Shown here: piece after piece, positions 25,549 through 33,239 of the stretch | Numbering within the stretch: the first letter of the stretch is position 1 | Layout of the letters: each line of letters opens with the position of its first letter | DNA from: Hoylesella loescheii DSM 19665 = JCM 12249 = ATCC 15930 | Lineage (GTDB): Bacteria > Bacteroidota > Bacteroidia > Bacteroidales > Bacteroidaceae | Length of the DNA: 64,000 nt | Assembly: GCF_000378085.1 (NCBI RefSeq) | Contig: NZ_KB899221.1 | Location: forward strand, 1-64,000 | Reading direction: 5' to 3' | The notes under the pieces: model-generated | Seen by the model: only the letters and a program-made list of their open reading frames with translations | The model's database searches: none | What the model was told of the DNA's origin: nothing | Program-made: the position numbers and the translations under genes

Positions 25549-27009
25549 ATGCTCATCATCTTAACCATACTCGCATACTTTGGCGTGCTACTTATCTTTA
25601 GCAAGCTAACCTCACGACGTGCCGACAACGCCACGTTCTTTCGTGCCAACAAACGTTCACCTTGGTATATGGTGGCTTTTGGCATGGTTGGTGCATCCAT
25701 TTCGGGTGTTACATTCGTCTCCGTTCCTGGTATGGTCAACGCCATTGGCATGACTTATATGCAAACTTGCTTAGGTTTCATTGTGGGATATTTTGCTGTG
25801 GCCTTCATACTTCTTCCCATTTACTACAAGCTAAACCTAACCACCATCTACACCTACTTAGACAAAAGGCTCGGCCTATCTGCCTATCGCACAGGCGCAG
25901 GTTTCTTCATCCTGTCTAAAATTTCAGGTTCGGCCGTTCGTTTCTACGTGGTTTGCATGATATTGCAACGTTTCGTACTCGATGCTTTGGGCATTCCCTT
26001 CGCCCTAACCGTGCTTTCGATGGTGGCCTTGATATGGCTTTACACGCGTAAAGGCGGCATCAACACCCTTGTTTGGACAGATACCTTCCAAACCTTTTGC
26101 ATGTTTTCCGCCCTCATTCTCATCATCTGGCAAGTTATTGGCGCACTAGGCATGTCGCCAACAGAGGCCATACAGGCCGTTGCAAACGACGAAAGAAGTA
26201 AGATGTTCGTGTTCGACGACTGGGTTTCGAAGCAAAACTTTTGGAAACAGTTCATCAGCGGTGCCTTCATCGTGGTGGTGATGACTGGCCTAGACCAAGA
26301 CATGATGCAGAAGAACCTTACCTGTAAAACCCTGCGCGAAGCCCAAAAAGACATGTGCACATACGGGTTCGCCTTCGTACCTGCCAATCTGTTGTTCCTC
26401 GCCCTTGGCGTGTTGCTCTCCATGCTGGCTGCTCAGCGAGGCGTTACACTACCCGAAATGGGCGACGAACTGTTACCTCTCTTCGCTGCCAACGGAGCGT
26501 TGGGCATGTCGGTAGTGATGTTTTTCACCATCGGCATTGTGGCCGCATCGTTCAGCAGCGCCGATTCGGCACTCACCGCACTAACCACCTCGTTTTGTGT
26601 AGACATCTGCGGTCGGCCCAACGACGAACGCTTGCGCAAGCGCACTCACCTAGGCATGGCTGCCGTCTTTGCCCTTTTCATCCTCCTTTTCCGCGCATTG
26701 AACTCCACTTCGATGCTCGATGCCATATACATCCTTTGCTCGTACACTTACGGGCCGTTGCTCGGACTCTTTGCCTACGCCCTTTTCACCCGCCGCAACG
26801 TTGGTGGAAGGTGGGTGCTGGCCGTGTGTTTGGCAGCTCCCTTACTGTGTTTCGGCATCGAAACCCTCACGCAACAGTTCTCCACCTACCGCTTCGGCTA
26901 CGAACTTTTAATGCTCAATGGCGCACTAACTTTCGTTGGACTATGGCTCACAGGTAGCAAGGAGAAACAAAACCGACAAAAAAACAGTATTTTTTCAACT
27001 CCCATTTAA
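25549..27009 (+). CDS. Sodium:solute symporter family transporter
   Basis: This 486-residue membrane protein has about 13 helices. SSS-family features are FFRANKRSPWYMVAFGMVGASISGVTFVSVPG (helix 1 and 2 region of the LeuT fold), RFYVVCMILQRFV, TDTFQTFCMF, TGLDQDMMQKNLTC and FTIGIVAASFSSADSALTALTTSF (sodium-site Ser residues). The solute is unknown. The start at 25549 follows a promoter box; upstream in-frame codons lie beyond that box and give poor sequence. Confidence 0.88.
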   Translation: MLIILTILAYFGVLLIFSKLTSRRADNATFFRANKRSPWYMVAFGMVGASISGVTFVSVPGMVNAIGMTYMQTCLGFIVGYFAVAFILLPIYYKLNLTTIYTYLDKRLGLSAYRTGAGFFILSKISGSAVRFYVVCMILQRFVLDALGIPFALTVLSMVALIWLYTRKGGINTLVWTDTFQTFCMFSALILIIWQVIGALGMSPTEAIQAVANDERSKMFVFDDWVSKQNFWKQFISGAFIVVVMTGLDQDMMQKNLTCKTLREAQKDMCTYGFAFVPANLLFLALGVLLSMLAAQRGVTLPEMGDELLPLFAANGALGMSVVMFFTIGIVAASFSSADSALTALTTSFCVDICGRPNDERLRKRTHLGMAAVFALFILLFRALNSTSMLDAIYILCSYTYGPLLGLFAYALFTRRNVGGRWVLAVCLAAPLLCFGIETLTQQFSTYRFGYELLMLNGALTFVGLWLTGSKEKQNRQKNSIFSTPI

Positions 27010-27045
27010 ACCTTTAACCCCAATCGGCGTCAAAGCAATAAACGA

Positions 27046-27252
27046 TTGAAAATGAAAAGGGCAGACGCGCCCCGCACCTCACAACGATGTAGGAGCGAGG
27101 ACCAACGCACTGCCCCACAGACAAGCCGGCTCGCGAAGAGGCTCGTGGCGCGTCGCGTCGCACCATTTGTTAGGCAGGTCGCTGCGACATGTTTACGCAT
27201 ATCCTACCCTTACAAGGCCATTCCCTGCCGGAGTTTGCATCTAACGATGTAG
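27046..27252. other. GC-rich, possibly structured intergenic stretch
   Basis: Between the symporter and the next gene, GC content is clearly above that of the flanks. The segment holds complementary pieces: GACGCGCC at 27064 with GGCGCGTC at 27147, and GTCGC-T-GCGAC at 27178-27188. An Arg-rich ORF crosses it but does not look like a protein. It could be a structured RNA or a decayed gene; no promoter or terminator is seen. Confidence 0.3.
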
Positions 27253-27315
27253 ATTAGTCTTCTAGCTTGTTGGCTTGTCTTTTCGTTTTATTAAGGTACT
27301 TAAACAACGTCCGTC

Positions 27316-27678
27316 ATGGAACAAACCAAACATTCGGTCGATGCCAATCGACAACCTTTCAGCGTTCCAGAAGGTTATTTCGACAACCTACCGCTCGCTG
27401 TGATGCAAAAAATAGACGACCAGAACGAGTCGCAAGTTAAGCGACGACGCTCCGTTCGACGCCTACGCCCTATCTATATTGCAGCGGCAAGCCTTTGTGC
27501 TGCCGTTTTCGGAGTTGCGGTATATCTCGGCGCGGGTAGTCGTTCTTCGTCCTCCATCTCGTCCACCATACCCCACTCCACCGTAGCGACAGCAACAGTG
27601 GGTGCCGATAGAGATGCCGTAGCCGACTACACGATGATGGATAATGAAGACATATACACACATTATTCCGAAATATAA
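27316..27678 (+). CDS. Single-pass membrane protein with PEGYF motif (sigma-associated type)
   Basis: The 120-residue protein starts with a cytoplasmic segment containing FSVPEGYFDNLPLAVMQKI, then a basic stretch (KRRRSVRRLR), one membrane helix (about 53-72) and a short Ser/Thr-rich periplasmic tail ending DIYTHYSEI. In Bacteroidota, proteins with this PEGYFDNLP start usually sit directly after an ECF sigma factor and before a Spy-like periplasmic protein, suggesting an anti-sigma-like role. Here the sigma factor is not adjacent; the best candidate is at 51348. Confidence 0.6.
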   Translation: MEQTKHSVDANRQPFSVPEGYFDNLPLAVMQKIDDQNESQVKRRRSVRRLRPIYIAAASLCAAVFGVAVYLGAGSRSSSSISSTIPHSTVATATVGADRDAVADYTMMDNEDIYTHYSEI

Positions 27679-27684
27679 ACCAAA

Positions 27685-28098
27685 ATGAAAAAATCTCTAC
27701 TTACATTATTAATTGCATTAGCTACCACAACGATGGTGGCACAACCATCACACAAGTTCGACCCAGAACAATTTCAAGCTGAACTTGAACAATTTATCAC
27801 CACCGAAGCATCGCTCTCGCCAACCGAAAGCGCTACCTTCTTCCCCGTGTATCGCGAATTGCGCAAAAAGCAACGCAACATCTTCGTGCTGATAAAACGT
27901 TATAAGCACGCCAATCCCACCGACAACAAGGCGGCAGCAGAGGCCATTAGGCAACAAGACAAGTTAGAAGTGGAAATGAAAGAACTGCTAAAAAGCTATC
28001 ACGACAAGTTTATGAAGCTACTGCCTGCCACCACCGTCTTTAAAATACTTAAAGCCGAAGACAAGTTTCATAGGCAACTAATTAAAGGGAAGAAATAA
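27685..28098 (+). CDS. Small secreted Spy/CpxP-like helical protein
   Basis: The 137-residue product has a signal peptide (1-19, MVAQ) and an all-helical mature part: LEQFITTEASLSPTESATFFPVYRELRKKQR, then LKSYHDKFMKLLPATTVFKILKAEDKF. This layout matches periplasmic LTxxQ-like stress proteins such as Spy and CpxP, which bind unfolded proteins or sense envelope stress. It follows the PEGYF gene by 6 bases and ends at a strong terminator, so the two form one operon. Confidence 0.65.
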   Translation: MKKSLLTLLIALATTTMVAQPSHKFDPEQFQAELEQFITTEASLSPTESATFFPVYRELRKKQRNIFVLIKRYKHANPTDNKAAAEAIRQQDKLEVEMKELLKSYHDKFMKLLPATTVFKILKAEDKFHRQLIKGKK

Positions 28099-28149
28099 AA
28101 CAACGGTGAGACAAAACCGCTGTCTACTGACGGCGATACGCCCCCGAAC

Positions 28150-28188
28150 GCAAGCCATGCCCCAACGATGGGCATGGCTTGCGTTGTT
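28150..28188 (+). terminator. Intrinsic terminator
   Basis: A 13-bp stem (GCAAGCCATGCCC with GGGCATGGCTTGC at 28170-28182) is followed by GTTGTTTATTT, 51 bp after the Spy-like gene. Confidence 0.85.
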
Positions 28189-28429
28189 TATTTAACCCAA
28201 ATCGGTCATTAGAGCCTGTACATATTTTGTGCGATTATTGAGCAGATTGTCAATTGGCCTGTCGAAGGTATAGCCGACTACGCTGAGAGAGGACGATAGT
28301 TAAGCTGCCGAACAAGCAAACAAAAAATGACATGAAGCCATGCAATCAATATAAAATGATAGATAAACGACCTAATAAACGATTGGGGGTTAAACATCAA
28401 AGTTAACATGCGGAGCAGTACAAAGCCGT

Positions 28430-28551
28430 TTGTAGGGTCACTACAAGTGCTTTGTAGCCACACTACAAACCTTTTGTAGTGGCACTACAAGCCTTTTGTA
28501 GCCCCACTACAAGCCTTTTGTAGCAGGGCTACAAAAGACATGTAGTGCAAC
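28430..28551. repeat. Array 2 of 22-bp phased palindromes (TTGTAG-N5-CTACAA)
   Basis: Left arms start at 28430, 28452, 28474, 28496, 28518 and 28540 (the last with ATGTAG), an exact 22-bp period with no slippage. The same palindrome occurs in arrays 1 and 3. The rest of the 850-bp gap is AT-rich: no gene, one terminator at 28150 and one promoter box at 28888. Confidence 0.93.
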
Positions 28552-28887
28552 GAGCGAAGATAAACGAGGGTGAAAAGCCGTATCAGTAAACTTTTAAACA
28601 AACAATGTACCTTCCTCTTTACCAAATCATTCAAGCCAAATCAACTCCAAAATAAAATTATATTCAAGAAAGAATTTCATAATAAAATATGAACCTTTCA
28701 TAACGCCCAAAATAGACAAACAACTATGATAAAACAATGATAAGGTTTTCTATTTTTAGAAACTAAAAATCACTAATTCATTTAACAAGTTTCCAAAATA
28801 AAAATATAAACTATTAATAATCAATGGATTGACAAATATTAACACGTTAAAAGTTTCCCAAAAAGTATAACCATAGAAAATTTAAGC

Positions 28888-28895
28888 TAACTTTG
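28888..28895 (+). promoter_or_regulatory. Probable promoter (-7 box TAACTTTG) of nrdD
   Basis: TAACTTTG lies 54 bp before the nrdD ATG, at the end of a long AT-rich stretch. No clear -33 box is seen. Confidence 0.6.
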
Positions 28896-28949
28896 TAGCA
28901 ACAATAAGAACATTCAATTAACGATCTAACTACATATCCCATCACAAGA

Positions 28950-31163
28950 ATGATACAGACAGTTGTAAAGAGAGACGGACGCATCGTGGGCTTTAACGAA
29001 CAAAAAATAATGGCAGCCGTTCGTAAAGCGATGCTTCATACCGACAAAGGCGAAGATGAAAGATTGGTTCAGCAGATAGCAGACCGCATCGGATTTGCGG
29101 GAAAACCACAAATGACGGTGGAAGATATCCAAAACCAAGTGGAAATGGAGCTGATGAAGAGTAGCCGCAAAGATGTGGCTAGAACCTACATCGCCTACAG
29201 AAACCAACGCAGCGTGGCCAGAAAGGCCAAGACGCGCGATGTTTTTTTGGAAATCATCAATGTAAAAAACAACGACATTACGCGCGAAAACGCCAACATG
29301 AACGCCGATACGCCAGCGGGAATGATGATGAAGTTTTCGAGCGAAACAACCAAACCGTTTGTCGACGACTACCTGTTGAGCGAGGAAAGTAGGGAAGCCG
29401 TGCGCCAAAACCGACTGCATATACACGACAAGGACTATTATCCCACCAAGTCGCTAACTTGCTGTCAGCACCCCCTAGACCATATTTTAGAGCGCGGTTT
29501 CTCGGCTGGGCATGGCTCTTCGCGTGCCGCCAAGCGCATTGAGACGGCCAGCGTGCTAGCTTGCATATCGCTGGAAACGGCGCAAAACGAGATGCACGGC
29601 GGACAGGCTATACCCGCTTTCGACTTCTATCTTGCACCTTACGTTCGCTCAAGTTTTGTAGAAGAACTCAAGGCTTTGGAGAATCTCACAGGCGAAAACT
29701 ATGCACACCTATATAATAAGGAGATAGACGACTATCTGAAAAAGCCACTCGATGGGCTTGAAGGCGAGGCGCGCATGGTGCAGCACGCCATCAACAAAAC
29801 CGTGGCCCGCGTGCATCAAGCCATGGAGGCCTTTATACATAACATGAACACCATCCATTCGCGCGGTGGCAACCAAGTGGTTTTTTCGTCTATCAACTAT
29901 GGCACCGACACATCGGCAGAGGGCCGTTGCGTTATCCGCGAATTGCTAAACAGCACCTATGATGGTGTAGGAAACGGCGAAACGGCCATCTTCCCCATAC
30001 AGATATGGAAGAAAAAGCGTGGCGTGAACTATCTTCCGGGCGAACCCAACTACGACCTTTACGGTTTGGCTTGCAAGGTAACGGCACGACGTTTCTTCCC
30101 CAACTTCCTCAACCTAGACGCCACCTTCAACCAAAGCGAGGCTTGGAAGGCCGACGATCCTAAGCGTTACATGCACGAGGTGGCAACAATGGGATGCCGA
30201 ACACGTGTTTTCGAAAACATATACGGCATGAAAACGTCGGTGGGAAGAGGCAACCTGTCGTTCTCGACCATCAACATCGTAAGGCTAGCCATCGAGTGCA
30301 TGGATATAACCGATAAGGAAGCCCGCATAAATAGCTTCTTTGCGAAACTCGACAACATGCTAGACGTGGCCGCAAGGCAACTTAACGAACGATATGACTT
30401 TCAGAAAACGGCCATGGCTAAACAGTTCCCGTTGCTGATGCGTAGCTTATGGACCGGCGCAGAAGAACTTTCGCCCGACGAAACCATAGAAAAAGTGATT
30501 AATCAGGGTACTTTAAGCATCGGCTTTATTGGTTTGGCAGAATGTCTTAAAGCCTTAGTTGGCGCCCATCACGGTGAGAGCGACGAGGCACAACAGCTAG
30601 GTCTGCGCATCGTAGACTACATGCGCTGTCGCTGCAACGAGTTTTCAGAGAAGTATCACCACAACTTCAGCCTGTTGGCAACACCTGCCGAAGGACTGTC
30701 GGGTAAGTTCACCAAGATAGACCGCAAGAAGTTCGGTGTGTTGGAAGGCATTACCGACCGCGACTATTACACCAATTCTAACCACGTACCCGTGTATTAT
30801 AAGTGCAGCGCACGCCACAAAGCCGAGGTGGAAGCTCCCTATCACGAGATGACAAGGGCTGGTCACATCTTCTATGTAGAGATGGATGGCGACGCCACAC
30901 ACAACCCGCAAGCCATCATGAACGTTGTAGACATGATGGACCACTATAACATGGGCTATGGCAGCGTTAACCACAACCGCAACCGCTGTATGGATTGCGG
31001 GTTTGAAAACGCCGAAGCCGACTTGGAGGTTTGTCCGCAATGTGGCAGCAAGCATCTAGATAGGCTGCAACGCATCACGGGTTATCTCGTTGGAACTACC
31101 GACAGATGGAATAGCGGTAAGTTGGCCGAACTGAAAGACAGGGTGATTCATGAAACCAAATAA
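28950..31163 (+). CDS. nrdD: Anaerobic ribonucleoside-triphosphate reductase
   Basis: NrdD makes deoxyribonucleotides from NTPs without oxygen, using a glycyl radical. The 737-residue protein has an N-terminal ATP-cone (about 1-95, VVKRDGRIVGFNEQKI), the catalytic barrel, a Zn site (CMDCGF...CPQC, about 680-700) and the radical Gly near residue 711 in RITGYLVG. The activase gene nrdG lies just downstream. Confidence 0.96.
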   Translation: MIQTVVKRDGRIVGFNEQKIMAAVRKAMLHTDKGEDERLVQQIADRIGFAGKPQMTVEDIQNQVEMELMKSSRKDVARTYIAYRNQRSVARKAKTRDVFLEIINVKNNDITRENANMNADTPAGMMMKFSSETTKPFVDDYLLSEESREAVRQNRLHIHDKDYYPTKSLTCCQHPLDHILERGFSAGHGSSRAAKRIETASVLACISLETAQNEMHGGQAIPAFDFYLAPYVRSSFVEELKALENLTGENYAHLYNKEIDDYLKKPLDGLEGEARMVQHAINKTVARVHQAMEAFIHNMNTIHSRGGNQVVFSSINYGTDTSAEGRCVIRELLNSTYDGVGNGETAIFPIQIWKKKRGVNYLPGEPNYDLYGLACKVTARRFFPNFLNLDATFNQSEAWKADDPKRYMHEVATMGCRTRVFENIYGMKTSVGRGNLSFSTINIVRLAIECMDITDKEARINSFFAKLDNMLDVAARQLNERYDFQKTAMAKQFPLLMRSLWTGAEELSPDETIEKVINQGTLSIGFIGLAECLKALVGAHHGESDEAQQLGLRIVDYMRCRCNEFSEKYHHNFSLLATPAEGLSGKFTKIDRKKFGVLEGITDRDYYTNSNHVPVYYKCSARHKAEVEAPYHEMTRAGHIFYVEMDGDATHNPQAIMNVVDMMDHYNMGYGSVNHNRNRCMDCGFENAEADLEVCPQCGSKHLDRLQRITGYLVGTTDRWNSGKLAELKDRVIHETK

Positions 31164-31288
31164 GGTGCACGAAAGCGAGGCTAGCAGCAGTTTGCAAGGC
31201 TAAGCATACAGCACGAAAAAACGGCAAAATCGTGTTTGGCAGAGCGTATCGCTTTACAAACACGATACACAACAAGCTTAATTCGATA

Positions 31289-31795
31289 ATGGCTGACAAC
31301 AAATACACATTGCGCGTACTGTCTATCATTGAAGACACCACCGTAGACGGACCAGGATTTAGAACCTGCATATACTGTGCAGGATGTACCCACGCGTGCG
31401 AGGGTTGCCATAATCCGCAGTCGTGGAACAGGGGTGGCGGTGAAGAAATGAACATCACCCGCATCATGCAGGTGATTAAGGCCGACCCCTTTGCCAACGT
31501 TACGTTCAGCGGAGGCGACCCCATGTTGCAAGCGGAGGCGTTTACGGCATTGGCAAAAGAAATAAAACGACAGACGAAGAAAGACATTTGGTGCTATACG
31601 GGCTTCACGTTCGAGGCCCTACTTAAAGACGAAGGAAGACGGGCACTGCTAGAACAGCTCGACGTGCTTGTAGATGGGCCATTTGTTCGCTCGCTTCGTG
31701 ATGTGAGTTTGCGCTTTCGTGGCAGTTCCAATCAGCGTCTTATCGACGTGCAAACATCGCTAGCTAAGGGGAAAGTTTCCCTTTGGCAGGGATAA
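31289..31795 (+). CDS. nrdG: Anaerobic ribonucleotide reductase activating protein
   Basis: This radical SAM activase creates the glycyl radical on NrdD. The ATG at 31289 gives 168 residues. The cluster motif is CTHACEGC (C-x3-C-x2-C) after GPGFRTCIYCAG; the SAM-binding FSGGDPMLQ is also present. A longer start at 31232 gives a poor N-terminus. It is 125 bases from nrdD, probably the same transcript, and is followed by a hairpin terminator. Confidence 0.92.
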   Translation: MADNKYTLRVLSIIEDTTVDGPGFRTCIYCAGCTHACEGCHNPQSWNRGGGEEMNITRIMQVIKADPFANVTFSGGDPMLQAEAFTALAKEIKRQTKKDIWCYTGFTFEALLKDEGRRALLEQLDVLVDGPFVRSLRDVSLRFRGSSNQRLIDVQTSLAKGKVSLWQG

Positions 31796-31836
31796 AGTAC
31801 AGAAAACAAACATCCCTACTAGGTGAAGAAAAAGAC

Positions 31837-31882
31837 AAAGGCTTCATTTCGAGTTGCTCGAAACGAAGCCTTTATCGTGTTT
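31837..31882 (+). terminator. Hairpin terminator after nrdG
   Basis: Stem AAAGGCTTC (31837-31845) pairs with GAAGCCTTT (31865-31873), with an inner TTTCGAG/CTCGAA stem, followed by a T-containing tail. The opposite strand has A-rich flanks and could also terminate. Confidence 0.6.
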
Positions 31883-32018
31883 GGTCGAATAGCCTTTATG
31901 GGGCTTTCAAACCATGACTGGCGCATGTTATCTTACGCCCTATATATTTTATAATGTGTATCGGTGCACGCAATTGCAGCAAACGCCAACCCGCGGGCAC
32001 ACTCGCACAGTCGTTATT

Positions 32019-32618
32019 CTAGTCTAATTGAAGGGCCACACCATTAGCGGCGGCCATACGACGCATGTTCATCACAGCGTAGCGCATACGTCCCAAAGCC
32101 GTATTGATACTCACATTGGTGAGTTCAGCAATCTCCTTGAAAGATAGGTCTTGATAAAAACGCATAAACACAACCTCTCTTTGGGTTATCGGCAGAAGGT
32201 TCATCATACGCTGAACATCGCACAGCACCTGCTCTTTAACGAAGTGGTTTTCAATGTTAGCATCGAGAACGCCCGCTGTGGCCGTATCGCCATAAAGGTC
32301 GTTTTCGTTGTACACCTCCATCGTCTTTTCGTTTTTCTGTCGGCGATACCAATCCATCACCGCATTATGTGCTATACGCAACATCCAAGAAACAAACTTC
32401 CCGCTGGCGCTATACTTACCTTCGTGAAGCTTGGAGATGATTTTGACGAACGTTTCTTGAAACAAGTCTTCCGCCATATTCCTGTCGTGTACAATGAACA
32501 AGATGTAAGAAAACAGCCTCGACTGATTGCGTTCAAGCAGCAAGTCGAAAGCTCTATTATTCCCATTGACGTAAGACATGGCCAATTCTTCGTCGGTCAT
32601 TTCGCTAATCTTAATCAT
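32019..32618 (-). CDS. ECF-type RNA polymerase sigma factor
   Basis: The 199-residue protein has region 2 (about 12-85: AFDLLLERNQSRLFSYILFI, AEDLFQETFVKII, FVSWMLRIAHNAVMDWYRRQ) and region 4 (about 135-185: LPITQREVVFMRFYQDLSFKEIAELTNVSINTALGRMRYAVMNMR). It directs RNA polymerase to alternative promoters. No anti-sigma gene is adjacent. It has its own good promoter at 32706-32737. Confidence 0.9.
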   Translation of the reverse strand: MIKISEMTDEELAMSYVNGNNRAFDLLLERNQSRLFSYILFIVHDRNMAEDLFQETFVKIISKLHEGKYSASGKFVSWMLRIAHNAVMDWYRRQKNEKTMEVYNENDLYGDTATAGVLDANIENHFVKEQVLCDVQRMMNLLPITQREVVFMRFYQDLSFKEIAELTNVSINTALGRMRYAVMNMRRMAAANGVALQLD

Positions 32619-32705
32619 TTTCTAAATGGTTTTGATATGAAGTACACGTCTGTCGATAGGCTCTACCTTTTAAGTTATTGTATTTTTAGCGTTAAAAATT
32701 CTTTG

Positions 32706-32737
32706 CAAAGTTATGTATTTTTGCGGTCTTCACCAAA
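32706..32737 (-). promoter_or_regulatory. Promoter of the ECF sigma gene
   Basis: On the minus strand TTTG (complement of 32734-32737), 20 bp, then TAACTTTG (complement of 32706-32713): a perfect primary-sigma promoter about 88 bp before the ATG. Confidence 0.8.
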
Positions 32738-32914
32738 TGTTTTGACGTAAATCACTAGCTTTAAAAGGAAGAAAGATGGTGCAAAGTGCGGTTTTCTGAA
32801 GAATAAGCCTATTCTTAGTACATGGTATTTAGTGAAATAAAAATAGCAAGAAAGCTATCTGCAAGGGTGCCAAAAACGATGCTGTTGGTAGGTAAGTGAG
32901 GGTAAAACTAGGCA

Positions 32915-32987
32915 TAAAAAAGAGGTTGGTGCAGGATGCTACCAACCTCGGAGTGTGATTTTGACAATCTCAAAATCGAATTAAGTG
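32915..32987 (-). ncRNA. Predicted small RNA (about 72 nt, two hairpins, intrinsic terminator)
   Basis: The RNA would start near 32987, downstream of a near-ideal promoter at 32992-33023. Its first hairpin is GATTTTGA-N5-TCAAAATC (complement of 32957-32977). The second is GAGGTTGGT, a 10-base loop, ACCAACCTC (complement of 32922-32949), followed directly by six U residues. It contains no ATG, and I recognise no known RNA family. It lies between the sigma gene and metY, antisense to neither coding region. Eight loop bases (CATCCTGC) are complementary to metY codons at 33267-33274. Confidence 0.6.
32916..32949 (-). terminator. Intrinsic terminator of the predicted small RNA
   Basis: A 9-bp perfect stem is followed on the minus strand by TTTTTT (complement of 32916-32921). 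No minus-strand protein gene lies between it and 33239, so it has no protein-coding client. Confidence 0.8.
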
Positions 32988-32991
32988 TTAG

Positions 32992-33023
32992 CAAATTTAG
33001 GCCTTATAATCGAATAAACCAAA
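32992..33023 (-). promoter_or_regulatory. Orphan minus-strand promoter driving the predicted small RNA
   Basis: TTTG (complement of 33020-33023), 20 bp, TAAATTTG (complement of 32992-32999): an exact match to the Bacteroidota consensus, pointing away from metY into the terminator 43 bp further on. Confidence 0.7.
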
Positions 33024-33162
33024 CTTTTCGGATAATATTTTCGTATTTTAACGTAATTAATTCTAATATAAGACATTTGTGAACATTTGGCAATAGCTAT
33101 ACGGTCTCGAATCTGTTTTTACCCTCTCCAACCCTCACAGAGGCATTATCGGTTCGTGTTTC

Positions 33163-33193
33163 TTGCCTATCTCGCTCTTTTTTAGTTACTTTG
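33163..33193 (+). promoter_or_regulatory. Promoter of metY
   Basis: TTG at 33163-33165, 20 bp, TTACTTTG at 33186-33193. The leader is only about 40 nt, too short for a riboswitch. Confidence 0.65.
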
Positions 33194-33239
33194 CATACAG
33201 CAAACGGCACTAGCAACAACTTTAAAATACAACAGAACG

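Noticed and set aside
27046..27252. Arg-rich ORF of 68 codons as a protein gene
   Set aside because: Composition is extreme, no motif, and the region has strong complementarity; noted as a possible structured stretch instead.
28200..28340. Possible IS remnant between the terminator and array 2
   Set aside because: The short stretch GAGCCTGTACATATTTTGTG and following bases looked like a transposon tail, but no ORF, inverted repeat or second copy was found to support it.
28099..28949. Adenosylcobalamin riboswitch before nrdD
   Set aside because: No recognisable B12-box and the gap is AT-rich with the 22-bp array and a promoter box only.
32750..33239. SAM-type riboswitch upstream of metY
   Set aside because: The metY promoter gives a leader of about 40 nt, too short. 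The hairpins in the gap read on the opposite strand as a terminator.
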